Part shown: positions 34,223 to 42,812 of the stretch, one piece after another
Layout of the letters: each line of letters begins with the position of its first letter
How positions within the stretch are numbered: position 1 is the first letter of the stretch
Assembly: GCF_021390495.1 (NCBI RefSeq)
Contig: NZ_JAJEJP010000001.1
Location: 62,001-126,000, forward strand
From: Paraburkholderia sp. ZP32-5
GTDB lineage: Bacteria; Pseudomonadota; Gammaproteobacteria; Burkholderiales; Burkholderiaceae
DNA: 64,000 nucleotides
Direction: 5' to 3'
The notes under the pieces: model-generated
The model's input: the letters and a program-made list of their open reading frames with translations, nothing else
Database searches by the model: none
What the model was told of the DNA's origin: nothing
Translations under genes and position numbers: made by a program

Positions 34223-36106
34223 ATGGATCGCGTTGCGGCGACAAAAATGGTCGTGGCCTTGGCAAGTCTTGCTTTGACGGTGGCCTGCACGGATCTCATC
34301 TCTTATCACATGGCGGACGACACGGAGATCCCGCCAGCTTCGTTTCCCTATGCGTTGACCAAGACGCGCCTAACGACGGTTTTCACGGTGACGCTTGCCA
34401 CATGCACCGCTGTGCAAAATTCAAAGTACCCGTCGATGGACCTCAAGGTGACCGCGGCCACAGCGCCTTTGTTTGAGGTTGATGAAAATCAACGATATTA
34501 CGTCGATTACACACAGCTGACGTCATTTTTCAAATCTACGACCTTGAAAATCGTGACCAACAGCGACAACACATTGCAGAGCGTCAACACCGAATCGAGC
34601 GACCAGACTTTGCAGGTCACTGGTGCCTTCCTTCAGACAGCGGCGGCGATAGCTGGTGCAGCCTTTACAGGCAATGTGCATGTTCAGCAGGCGACTACTG
34701 AGTCTCAGAAGGTACAGGCGCGAGAAGATGTTGTGTACCGTGAGGAGTCGCTCAAAGAGGCCAAGAGGTTAATCGATAATGGGGAAAAGCCCTCGGCCAC
34801 GGCACCCACTCAGCGCTTCGTCACAGCATGCAGCGATGACGCCATAACCGCCGTAGGAAACCTCGAGAAGGCGCAGAAAGCGTTGAAGACCGCGCAGGCT
34901 AAATCAAAACCGACAAATGGCCCGCAGGGCGCTGCGTCCGCGCCAACGGCAGCGTCTGACGCAGCGGTCATCAAGGCGGCGAACGACGTCATCGAAGCGA
35001 CCAAGCATGTGACCGTAACCATACCGATTACGATTGAACCGACATTGGATGATTTCGTCGTCAACGGTCAATTGAAACTGGTCAAGATTTACAGGGACGA
35101 TTTGCTCAAATACCTGAGGCCGATCTGGGTGCGACAGGAGTTTCAGGCTGGATGGATTGACGTCTCTTTTAACGGCTCGAAGCCCGCGACAGAGGCGTTG
35201 CCGACAGACTCCGCCGCAGTCGCCGCCGCAGCGGCAGCGATTGTGGCAGCCAACGCCGCGACAGACGCTACACAAGCGGCCTCGGAAGCGGCAGCTTCAG
35301 CGCCTGCAGCGGCCTCAGACGCGGCGATTGCCGCCGCTGACGCTGCTGCAGCGGCAGAAGCCGCATCAAGCGCCGCGTCCAAGGCACATCAGCCCGTTGC
35401 TACCGCTGCGCTGGTTGTCCCCGAAGTTGACGACGTCTCTTTCCACCTCTTCGTTCGCAAGTACAGCTTCGGTGGGTTAGCGAAGAAGAAAGATCAGCCA
35501 GTGCCCGCTAAAGCGAGCGCTTCTCGTAGCGTTGTCGTGGCACCGCAGGTAGCTTCCGGTGTGGCCACCGAAGAAGAGGGTTTGGTCGTGCGACAGCCAG
35601 CGGTCGGGTACTATCGAACCTGCCTAGGGGTTTGCAGGGAGCCCAACATTCGCGGTGTTGTCATGCAAGACCCTGCCCAGAAGGATGTCGATCTGCTGCC
35701 TGAAATGCCGGTCTCAGTGCCGCAGCTTGGCAAGACGTTGCATCTGCCGCTTCACAATACCTTCGGCAAGGATATGACGCTTGGTGTGATCGTGGGTGCC
35801 GACGGCGCAGTGAACACGCTGTCTTTCCAAGACAACTCAACGATAGGTTCGGGACTTACTGCAATTGGAGGCGCCGCTACTGCGTACACTAGCACAGTGA
35901 CTGCTCAGAATGCCGCAATCACCGCGCGAAACGGTGCGATCACCGCTCAGGAAGGAGTTTTGACCAGCAACGCTTCCCTCGCGAGTAGCAATGCCAGTTT
36001 TGCGGACAACGCCCTGAAGGCGCAGTCGGATTGTATAAGCCAGGCGCAGGCGATCGTTAAGGCGGGCAAGCTTCCGACCGTAGCCTGCCCGGAAGGTGGG
36101 CCGTGA
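34223..36106 (+). CDS. Large Ala-rich lipoprotein with coiled-coil segments
   Basis: A 627-residue exported lipoprotein: signal peptide MDRVAATKMVVALASLALT with lipobox TVAC (Cys 22). Residues 150-240 have helical, probably coiled-coil stretches with SQKVQAREDVVYREESLKEAK. Residues about 325-395 are an extreme Ala/Ser/Asp/Glu-rich stretch. The remainder is beta-like and ends in Asn/Ser/Ala repeats (ASSNASFADNAL). ATG 34223 has AAAGGAGAAATCC upstream. It precedes a lipoprotein hydrolase by 250 bases on the same strand, and both may act at the envelope. Family not recognised; function unknown. Confidence 0.7.
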   Translation: MDRVAATKMVVALASLALTVACTDLISYHMADDTEIPPASFPYALTKTRLTTVFTVTLATCTAVQNSKYPSMDLKVTAATAPLFEVDENQRYYVDYTQLTSFFKSTTLKIVTNSDNTLQSVNTESSDQTLQVTGAFLQTAAAIAGAAFTGNVHVQQATTESQKVQAREDVVYREESLKEAKRLIDNGEKPSATAPTQRFVTACSDDAITAVGNLEKAQKALKTAQAKSKPTNGPQGAASAPTAASDAAVIKAANDVIEATKHVTVTIPITIEPTLDDFVVNGQLKLVKIYRDDLLKYLRPIWVRQEFQAGWIDVSFNGSKPATEALPTDSAAVAAAAAAIVAANAATDATQAASEAAASAPAAASDAAIAAADAAAAAEAASSAASKAHQPVATAALVVPEVDDVSFHLFVRKYSFGGLAKKKDQPVPAKASASRSVVVAPQVASGVATEEEGLVVRQPAVGYYRTCLGVCREPNIRGVVMQDPAQKDVDLLPEMPVSVPQLGKTLHLPLHNTFGKDMTLGVIVGADGAVNTLSFQDNSTIGSGLTAIGGAATAYTSTVTAQNAAITARNGAITAQEGVLTSNASLASSNASFADNALKAQSDCISQAQAIVKAGKLPTVACPEGGP

Positions 36107-36166
36107 AGGCGAAGCAACGACCGGCTAGCTCAGCGACTGTGGGCGAAGTCCAGCCTGAAGAATGAG

Positions 36167-36262
36167 ACCGTCTCGCATCGCCCCGTCGCCTGCGCTGAGA
36201 TGATATGCGACAGCAGTGGCTTCCTCTACGAGCGCCGCATTCTGCTGCGTCATCCTCGAACA
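36167..36262 (-). pseudogene. Remnant of a methyl-accepting chemotaxis protein
   Basis: On the minus strand about 25 codons read RMTQQNAALVEEATAVAYHLSAGDGAMR. This equals the QQNAALVEEA(A/S)AAA tail of proteobacterial chemoreceptors. The rest of the receptor is absent and the frame beyond is meaningless, so it is a fragment left between two lipoprotein genes. Confidence 0.65.
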
Positions 36263-36356
36263 CCTGCAATGCGTCGGCGCAGCAGCTCTAGTCGCGTGGT
36301 GAAGGAATCCCGCCACAACTACCTTGCGGTGACAAAAAATATCGAGTGAGCGCTCA

Positions 36357-37871
36357 ATGAACAAGATCGTCCGGCTATTTCATCTCCTGGCCCGTCTCAG
36401 CGGAGTTCGCTGTCGGGTCGTTCTGTGCGGGCCCCTGGTCCCCTCACTGATGGCGATTGCTGGATGCTCGACGGCCGTCGTCTATGACCAGGTGGGCAAA
36501 CCGTCAGGTTCGGTGGAGTCACTTGCCGGGTACATCCCCTCTACAGTCACAGATATCAAACTGGTTTTCCTGCACGGAGTTGGGGACCATTGTCCAGGCT
36601 ATGCGCTGAGCGGAGGTACAGCCGGTGGCTGGTTCGATGACAAAAAGGCCGCCAAGTTGGGTCTTACTCCTATCGACCCTGAGCCCACGAAAACCACAAA
36701 AATCTATAGCGACGAATTCCTGTCGACACCGGACGGCTCTGTTGTACACCCGTTTGACAACCAGTCCTACGTCGCGCTGCGCACGCAAAACTTCACCTAT
36801 GGCACTGCCAAGGCTCATGTAGAGGCGATCGAAATAACGTGGTCGCCACTCACGCAGTGGATCAAAAACCGACAGCTTGTCGACGACTACACTGAAAAAG
36901 GGAATGTTTCCTGTAACGACGATCTGGTCATATCTGGAGAGATAGATCCAGTAAGCGGGAAACCGCCGCCGCGCCTCGCTATCAATCGCGTTCTGAAAGA
37001 GGACTTGCTCGATCGCAATCTGGCAGACGCCGCCATCTACATGGGCCAATATCATTCCGTGATGCAACTCGGGGTGGCTGATGCCCTATGCCATGCGTTG
37101 ACAGGGCAACCCGTAGTAGATGGGCAAGGTGACAGGCAGGCTCCCGTTTGCGACTGGAACAAGGCAACCGTCGCGCCTCACACGGGCTTTATCTTCGTGA
37201 CGCACAGCCTTGGAGGCCGGCTTCTCTATGACACTCTTCTCGGACTCATGGACCTAGACGCGCCAGGGGTCGACCGGGCGGCTCTAGCGACTGAGTTTCC
37301 ACGGTCATCGACGTATATGTCTGACGTCATGAGCAGGACCCCGGTCGTCTACATGATGGCCAACCAGCTTTCGTTTCTCGGTATGGCCAACACCACCGCA
37401 CAAGACACCTCCGACTCGATAGTCGATAAACCCGCGGTTGATCTCATTGGACAACAGGACCAAGGCCAAGACCTGTCGCTGGCCGCAGGCGTTCAGGGCC
37501 GAGCTCAGGCGGCAATCGACAGGTGTGTTAACGTGGGTTGCCGACTGAGCGTCGCCAAACAGGCCGCGGTTGCACTGAACCCCCGTGGTCACGATGACCC
37601 GCCAAGCGAACAGCTATCTGTTGTAGCGTTTAGCGATACAGACGATCTGCTGACGTGGCCGGTGCCTAGCAAATATCAGCGAGACGCCGGCAACCCTCAA
37701 GCCGGCAAGATTCTTCCGCTGAAGTTCATCAATGTTTATGTCGACAACGCTACCCGGTGGTTGTTTTTTGAATGGCCACCATCCGCTCATGATGATTATT
37801 TCATCAATGGCGCAGTCTGGAACGTGATCCATTGTGGCGCCTACAATGGTCAGCCAAAGGAGTGCTATTGA
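36357..37871 (+). CDS. Lipoprotein alpha/beta-hydrolase (putative lipase/esterase)
   Basis: A 504-residue protein with an N-terminal signal region and lipobox LMAIAGC (Cys about 37). The hydrolase core has LVFLHGVGDH (oxyanion strand, about residue 70) and FVTHSLGGRLLYDTLLG (near 278), the G-x-S-x-G-like nucleophile elbow as THSLGG. A catalytic Asp/His would lie later; AFSDTDDLLTWPVP is a candidate for the Asp. Such lipoproteins are usually periplasmic or outer-membrane lipases or esterases; some related ones are secreted effectors. ATG 36357 precedes a hydrophobic segment. It is convergent with the nuclease gene, 52 bases apart. Confidence 0.7.
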   Translation: MNKIVRLFHLLARLSGVRCRVVLCGPLVPSLMAIAGCSTAVVYDQVGKPSGSVESLAGYIPSTVTDIKLVFLHGVGDHCPGYALSGGTAGGWFDDKKAAKLGLTPIDPEPTKTTKIYSDEFLSTPDGSVVHPFDNQSYVALRTQNFTYGTAKAHVEAIEITWSPLTQWIKNRQLVDDYTEKGNVSCNDDLVISGEIDPVSGKPPPRLAINRVLKEDLLDRNLADAAIYMGQYHSVMQLGVADALCHALTGQPVVDGQGDRQAPVCDWNKATVAPHTGFIFVTHSLGGRLLYDTLLGLMDLDAPGVDRAALATEFPRSSTYMSDVMSRTPVVYMMANQLSFLGMANTTAQDTSDSIVDKPAVDLIGQQDQGQDLSLAAGVQGRAQAAIDRCVNVGCRLSVAKQAAVALNPRGHDDPPSEQLSVVAFSDTDDLLTWPVPSKYQRDAGNPQAGKILPLKFINVYVDNATRWLFFEWPPSAHDDYFINGAVWNVIHCGAYNGQPKECY

Positions 37872-37923
37872 TGGAGGCACGAGTCGAGGGCCGGGTCACG
37901 GAAATGGTTACCTCGGCCTTGTC

Positions 37924-39066
37924 TCAGGCCAGCTTCGCAAGTGCGTCCCTGACCCGCATGAAGGCGTCAAGTGCCGCCCTCAGCACGAGGGCACGGTTCA
38001 TTGAGTTGAGGTTGCACTTCGCCATGTATTGCCCCGTCTTCACCAGCGCTCCGCCGCTCTCCGTGATCACCCTCTCGCGAAGGGTGCCGCGCTCAGTGTC
38101 CGAAGCAAGCCCAGTCGTGTCGACGTAGTACTGGAATTCGTCAGGCGGGTAGCAATAGGCGACCGTCGCGAGTTTGCCCAGCGCAGGATTTTGCATCCGG
38201 ATTGAAAGACCCTTGGTGCCCAGTTCCACAACGGCCCCGAGTTTCGGGAGCGCTGCGAAGAGGTCTTCGTAAAAGGGCCGCGCGGCATCCGAGACTCTCG
38301 CCATGAAGCCATCACGGTCGATCCTGGTGAGGCGCGACCTGTCCTTGACTGAGCGGGCGAGCGTTGTCGCACCGACCAGATCGGGCACGAGCACGCGTTG
38401 GGAAGAGCCCGTGCGCTGATACTGGCGGATCTCTACAGCAAGCACTTCCACGTTCAGCATTTCCTCGTTCAGGAATTCAACGAGCCGCTTCAATTCGGGT
38501 TGAATCTTGTCGGCAACAAAAATCAGCCGGATTCGTCTCGCAACGAGGTTTTCGTGAACCTTTTGCCAGAATTCGTCGGGTGTCGGGTACGTCAGACCGT
38601 CGCCCTGGTTCAGGAACTCGTCCAGTTTGTCGGGTGGCAGCTTGTCAGTGCAACCTGCCTCGAAGGCTTTCGTGATGTGATCGATGGTCCAGTACGCGAC
38701 GCCATTGGCGGCATAGTCGAGCATCTGGGCGACGACCTCCCTTCTCCCACGGGTGTCAGTTGAGCGCTTGCACTCGACGAACGTGGGCATACCGTCCTGG
38801 TCGAGAAAAAGGTGATCGAGGCTCCACTTTCCTCCTGAATCCTTGCTGTCAGGCACGCCCAGTTCACGTGAGATGAAGAGCCATCTGCGTGCGGGCGACC
38901 CGATCTGGTCGCCGGGCAGCAGGTCCGGGTATCTGGCTAGATAGTCCTGCAGATGCGCTTCCTTCTCGTAAGCGGTTTCGGTCAGCAGAACCAGCCCGGG
39001 CTCGCTCTCGTTCAGCAGGAATATCTTCGATTTGTTCTCGCTCATATTCGCCTTTGCTTCGCTCAA
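37924..39066 (-). CDS. PD-(D/E)xK family nuclease
   Basis: A 380-residue cytoplasmic protein. Residues 80-125 hold the nuclease core: WSLDHLFLDQDG with D84, FVECKRS with E98 and K100, and REVVAQMLDY with Q114, a complete D-ExK-Q signature. Upstream, EAHLQDYLARYPDLLPG resembles the lead-in helices of NucS/DUF91-type nucleases. The C-terminal half is helical/beta and uncharacterised. It probably cuts DNA, possibly in defence, as a stand-alone gene. The frame starts at ATG 39066; a second ATG at 39045 also fits. It lies in accessory DNA beside a lipoprotein hydrolase. Confidence 0.75.
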   Translation of the reverse strand: MSEAKANMSENKSKIFLLNESEPGLVLLTETAYEKEAHLQDYLARYPDLLPGDQIGSPARRWLFISRELGVPDSKDSGGKWSLDHLFLDQDGMPTFVECKRSTDTRGRREVVAQMLDYAANGVAYWTIDHITKAFEAGCTDKLPPDKLDEFLNQGDGLTYPTPDEFWQKVHENLVARRIRLIFVADKIQPELKRLVEFLNEEMLNVEVLAVEIRQYQRTGSSQRVLVPDLVGATTLARSVKDRSRLTRIDRDGFMARVSDAARPFYEDLFAALPKLGAVVELGTKGLSIRMQNPALGKLATVAYCYPPDEFQYYVDTTGLASDTERGTLRERVITESGGALVKTGQYMAKCNLNSMNRALVLRAALDAFMRVRDALAKLA

Positions 39067-39645
39067 TCTAGTGCTGGCCTCGGGTTAGTGCATGCTCCCG
39101 CGATTCCGCGCTCCCGATAATACTCCGCGCGCAGACGCCGCTTTTCAGAATCGCGGGGTGCGAATAATACGCGGTCGCTTAGCGAACGACTGCGAAGACC
39201 TCACCGGTCGGTCAGCAGGTAGGCGAGGATGACCATTGCACCTTGGGAGCTGCCGTTGACGTATTCCTCCGATCATCGTCCGAAACGGGTCGCGAGATGC
39301 CGGTCGCCTCGGATAACGCCCCCCTGCGGGAGACCGGGTTGCTGGTTGCCGCTGCGGATCTGGACAGTCCAAGCAATTCCGTGCTTTCGAGTTCAGCTAA
39401 TCGCGCTCCAGTCCAGCCAATTCCGTTTCCCTGCAAAGAAGAACCAGAACTGCGATAGATGCCAATCGGTCGTGCCGATTTGAGTGCGAAGGGGAACCGG
39501 CCGCTCCCCTTCGCACTGCGTGACAGCGTCGCCCGGTACGAAATGTTCACCGCACATCAAGCAAGCGAATTGCATGAAACGTTTATGCCATGCCAAGTCA
39601 CGCCCGAAAAGAGTAGTGCTGTCGTCTTACAGATAGATTTTTGCG
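39067..39645. other. Gene-poor stretch with an inverted repeat
   Basis: No open frame here has a recognisable product. At 39483-39517 a 13-bp perfect inverted repeat (AGTGCGAAGGGGA) encloses a 9-base centre. The opposing strand gives short frames that look like shadows. Confidence 0.4.
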
Positions 39646-39840
39646 TCAGACAGCGTGGGCGGCGTAACGACAACTCATCGCGCTGATCAGGCGCAACGGG
39701 GTAGTCTCGCTCGTTCGTTGTGGCAACTCTGGATGCGGCAGCGGACTGTCATCGCCCGGATGCTGAGGATTCTCGACAGAAATGTCCCCGGTCGACGTCT
39801 CGGCGTCGAGTTCATCCACGAATTCCTGCATGCCGTCCAC
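39646..39840 (-). CDS. Possible small acidic protein
   Basis: From GTG 39840 (or ATG 39831) a frame of up to 64 residues reads MDGMQEFVDELDAETSTGD, then ISVENPQHPGDDSPLPHPEL. It is acidic and Pro-rich. GGGAG lies about five bases upstream. Nothing is known about it, and it could be chance. Confidence 0.3.
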   Translation of the reverse strand: MDGMQEFVDELDAETSTGDISVENPQHPGDDSPLPHPELPQRTSETTPLRLISAMSCRYAAHAV

Positions 39841-39892
39841 ATCTCCCGGCTTCGGTGGACGTGAAGGGCATTTTCAAAAAACTAGCGCCATG

Positions 39893-40141
39893 TCAACTCC
39901 CCCCGGCATGACCATCCCGCATAGCATCGATACAAGCCGACACGCGCGATACAAAGGGGCCGACAGCGAGCGGCATTGCGACACGGCCCCCAACGTCTGT
40001 AATAGTGACGTGGTTCGTTTGAACTGGCATCACAGGTTGCCGTGCGCTCATGACAGCCGCGACGATCACTGCACCAAATGCAGCACCCAAGACCGCGACC
40101 GTTACGCACAGGCCGGGGTCCTGTTTAACTAATACGTTCAT
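39893..40141 (-). CDS. Small single-pass membrane protein
   Basis: An 82-residue protein with one strong membrane helix (VTVAVLGAAFGAVIVAAVM, residues about 13-31) and a polar C-terminal tail with PVQTNHVTITDVGGRVAM. Codon use is GC-rich. No named family. It is one of several small leftward genes between the nuclease and the efflux factor; its role is unknown. Confidence 0.5.
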   Translation of the reverse strand: MNVLVKQDPGLCVTVAVLGAAFGAVIVAAVMSARQPVMPVQTNHVTITDVGGRVAMPLAVGPFVSRVSACIDAMRDGHAGGS

Positions 40142-40252
40142 TACTGTGTATTCCTAATCCGTAGGTTGACTTCCGCCCGTAAAAAAACAGAATCAAACAG
40201 CGCTGCGGCAGGACACCAGCGCGTGCGACATCCTGTTTGCGTAGCTCAACGA

Positions 40253-40396
40253 TCAGTCGATCGCGATCCCGCGGGAGGGCACATATTCGATACGCTGTAG
40301 CCCGACCTCCAGCATCGCGATGAGGTTTCGCTGCGCAGTAGAGCAGGCCTTCATCCACTGGAATTCGCCGCGCTTCGCATTCGCGAGATCATTCAA
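40253..40396 (-). CDS. Possible 47-aa protein with strong AAGGAGG leader
   Basis: An AAGGAGGATTGAATGATC leader on the minus strand drives two overlapping frames. TTG 40396 gives MNDLANAKRGEFQWMKACSTAQ, then RNLIAMLEVGLQRIEYVP, a helical peptide. The ATG at 40393 gives a stop after 13 codons. The spacing from the ribosome-binding site favours the ATG, so the longer frame is doubtful. Confidence 0.3.
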   Translation of the reverse strand: MNDLANAKRGEFQWMKACSTAQRNLIAMLEVGLQRIEYVPSRGIAID

Positions 40397-40405
40397 TCCT
40401 CCTTT

Positions 40406-40708
40406 TTACCCAGCGTGATCGATTTGCCTTCGAACCCACATGTATCGCGGCTTCAGGAGCAGACCAATCACGGCCACCACTATCAGAAGCCATGCGTAGT
40501 GCCTTGGGCGCGTCCATTGGATAAGCAAACCGCAGGCAAGCCACCAAAGGCATGCCCATTGCCTGATCAAGCTTCGAGTGGATTGAGAGCGACGTGCCCC
40601 GCAATGCCCGCATGCATTCGCAGCGCGAGGCAGATTGCTCCCGCAAACGGGACAGCCTTTCAACGTGCGCGTTCTGGCCTTAAACATCCGGCGCTCGTGG
40701 TCTGTCAT
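40406..40708 (-). CDS. Zinc-ribbon protein with two membrane segments
   Basis: A 100-residue protein. Residues 15-40 form a short zinc ribbon with CPVC and CGHC knuckles. Two hydrophobic segments follow (QWACLWWLACGLLIQW and AWLLIVVAVIGLLL), then a basic tail. ATG 40708 lies inside the efflux gene, whose stop is at 40680, so the genes overlap by 29 bases and are coupled. It may be a membrane adaptor for the efflux factor, but nothing shows this directly. No named family. Confidence 0.65.
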   Translation of the reverse strand: MTDHERRMFKARTRTLKGCPVCGSNLPRAANACGHCGARRSQSTRSLIRQWACLWWLACGLLIQWTRPRHYAWLLIVVAVIGLLLKPRYMWVRRQIDHAG

Positions 40709-42140
40709 CCGTGTGCTCTATCCATCCGCCACCGAGGTATTGATACAAATCCACAAGGTTCGTGAGTTGCGCCAGTCGCGCGGCTATCAATGCCTGTTGC
40801 GTGGTGTAAAGATTCGTCTCCGCGGTGAGCACCGTGAGGTAGCTATCCACACCGGAATTGAACCGGTTGTTGCTGATTCTGAGGATGCGCTCAAGACTCG
40901 CCTGCGACCGCTCCAGAGACTTAATCTGGATTTCGTATGCGCTGCGCGCGGCCAATCCATCGGACACTTCCTGAAACGCCGTCTGAATCGCCTTCTCATA
41001 TGAAGCGATCTCGATACGCTTCTGTATGTGTGCGAGGTCCAGGTTTGCCTCATTCTGACCCGCATCGAAGATCGGCAGCGAAATCTGCGGGCCAAATGCC
41101 CACGCTGTCGAGCCCGGCTTAAACAGACCGCTCAACTGCTTCGACTCCGAACCGAAATTGCCGGTGAGCGATATCTCCGGAAAGAACGCTGCGCGAGCTG
41201 CACCGATACTCGCATTGGCCGCTTTAAGCGTCTCCTCCGCAGCCACGATGTCTGGACGCCGATGCAAGAGATCCGATGGCAGCTCGGCCGGTATATCGGT
41301 TAGGATCTTCTGGCTGTCGAGCGGGAGGCCTGGCGGAAGGTTCGCAGGCAAATCCGAACCGACCAGAAGCACAAGCGCGTCCTGCGTCTGCGCGCGGTTG
41401 CGCATCTGCTCTTGCTGCGCAGCTTGAGCCTGTGCGACTACGGTCTCCGCTGATTCAACATCGAGTTCGGATACCGTACCCTGCGCGAACTCGTTCTGCG
41501 TGATTTTCAGCTGTCCTTCAGCCGCCTTCAGCGTGTTGGCCGTGACATCAAGCTGCGCGTCGCAAGCGACCAGCATCAGATACTGATTCGCGACTGCGGA
41601 GACCAGTGTCATTTGCGCCGCTTTCCGATTTTCCTCTACGGCGAAGAACTGATTGAGCGCCTCACGCTTCAGGCTCAGCGTACGGCCGAACAGATCAATC
41701 TCCCAAGCTGAGTATGCGCCCACCGAATACGAACTCGAAAGCGAGCGCTCGCCCGACTTCAGCGTGTTCTCAGGGCTATGTGACCTGTTCAATGCCCCCT
41801 GCGCCTGGAATGTCGGCAAGAAGCCTAGCTCTGCAACTTGGTACTGCGCCCGCGCGGCTTCGACATTGAGAAGCGACACACGATAATCACGGTTGTTTAT
41901 CAGCGCAAGCTCGACAAGTCGATCAAGGCGCGGATCGCCGAGGAAGTCACGCCACCCGATATCCGGTGTAGCTCGCTTGCTGGGCGCCGACTTGGCATCC
42001 ACCGTCGCGTTAAGGGTCGCGCGCGAGAACGCGGGATAAGACGCCGGAATTGGGGGTTCGGGACGTTGATACGCAGGCTCGAGCGAGCACCCGGCAAGAA
42101 GCAGCACGGCACCAATAGGCGCCGCCAAAGACCTAAACAT
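40680..42140 (-). CDS. NodT-family outer-membrane efflux lipoprotein (OprM-like)
   Basis: A 486-residue outer-membrane factor: signal peptide and lipobox LLLAGCS (Cys 18), then the family start EPAYQRPEPPIPASYP. Two repeats of long coiled-coil helices follow, such as NVEAARAQYQVAELGFLPTF and NLDLAHIQKRIEIASYEKA, with GPQISLPIFDAGQN. It forms the trimeric tunnel of tripartite efflux or type I systems. Membrane-fusion and pump genes are absent on either side, so it must pair with partners elsewhere or be part of a broken operon. A small zinc-ribbon protein is coupled downstream. ATG 42140 has no strong ribosome-binding site. Confidence 0.85.
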   Translation of the reverse strand: MFRSLAAPIGAVLLLAGCSLEPAYQRPEPPIPASYPAFSRATLNATVDAKSAPSKRATPDIGWRDFLGDPRLDRLVELALINNRDYRVSLLNVEAARAQYQVAELGFLPTFQAQGALNRSHSPENTLKSGERSLSSSYSVGAYSAWEIDLFGRTLSLKREALNQFFAVEENRKAAQMTLVSAVANQYLMLVACDAQLDVTANTLKAAEGQLKITQNEFAQGTVSELDVESAETVVAQAQAAQQEQMRNRAQTQDALVLLVGSDLPANLPPGLPLDSQKILTDIPAELPSDLLHRRPDIVAAEETLKAANASIGAARAAFFPEISLTGNFGSESKQLSGLFKPGSTAWAFGPQISLPIFDAGQNEANLDLAHIQKRIEIASYEKAIQTAFQEVSDGLAARSAYEIQIKSLERSQASLERILRISNNRFNSGVDSYLTVLTAETNLYTTQQALIAARLAQLTNLVDLYQYLGGGWIEHTDDRPRAPDV

Positions 42141-42350
42141 GTTTTATAGCAGTAGGAATGCGGAAACAGTAATCGCCCCACCCGGGATACAGTGGTGGCG
42201 CACTCAACCGGGGACATGCCCGGGTGATGGAGATCAGATTTATTTGCCGAGCCCGCCGGCCGCAATAGCCCGTGCGACGCTCGTTGCGAAAAGCTCGTGT
42301 AGATGCGTGTGGTCCGGTGACTCCTTTCACCATTTGTCAACTTCGCCTCG

Positions 42351-42812
42351 TCAGAAAGTGACCGTGACGGCCAGGCTATCCGTGAACGTGTTGCCCGAGC
42401 CCGCGACGACACCGGTTTGTCGCGCGTTGATGCGTCCATAGAACGTTAGTGCGCCGCTACCCGACGCAGGCGGATAGGATCCTGAGATGACGGAAGTAGC
42501 GCCCGTGCCGTCTCCCCAGATCTTGCTGCGTTGTGTGTCGATGTAGACGTTGTAGGCAAGCGCCTGGCTGCCGGCGAGCATTTGACGCTCCGTGAACGTT
42601 CCATTCCCGGCGGCGGCCGCGACGGTATAGGTCACCGTCTGTCCCGGACACTCGACGTCGAGCGTGCCCGTGCTGTCGTCATTTGCCGACGCCAACGGGT
42701 TGTAGATGCCGAAATTCAATGCGGTAGCCGTCACCGTGCAACCAGCGGCGATCGCGGCGATCGGCATGGCGAGCAACGAAGCGATAGCCAGAGTGACGTG
42801 TACGCGCATCAT
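42351..42812 (-). CDS. Spore-coat-U domain pilin subunit (tip/minor)
   Basis: A 153-residue protein with a signal peptide ending at AAIAAGC. The SCPU domain follows: NFGIYNPLASANDDSTGTLDVECPG, then YNVYID, WGDGTG and FTDSLAVTVTF. The C-terminal beta strand donates to the next subunit in pilus assembly. ATG 42812 overlaps the usher stop by four bases (ATG 42818 also fits), so it is the last gene of the chaperone-usher operon and is probably the tip or minor subunit. No large adhesin follows, so this may itself end the pilus. Confidence 0.85.
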   Translation of the reverse strand: MMRVHVTLAIASLLAMPIAAIAAGCTVTATALNFGIYNPLASANDDSTGTLDVECPGQTVTYTVAAAAGNGTFTERQMLAGSQALAYNVYIDTQRSKIWGDGTGATSVISGSYPPASGSGALTFYGRINARQTGVVAGSGNTFTDSLAVTVTF

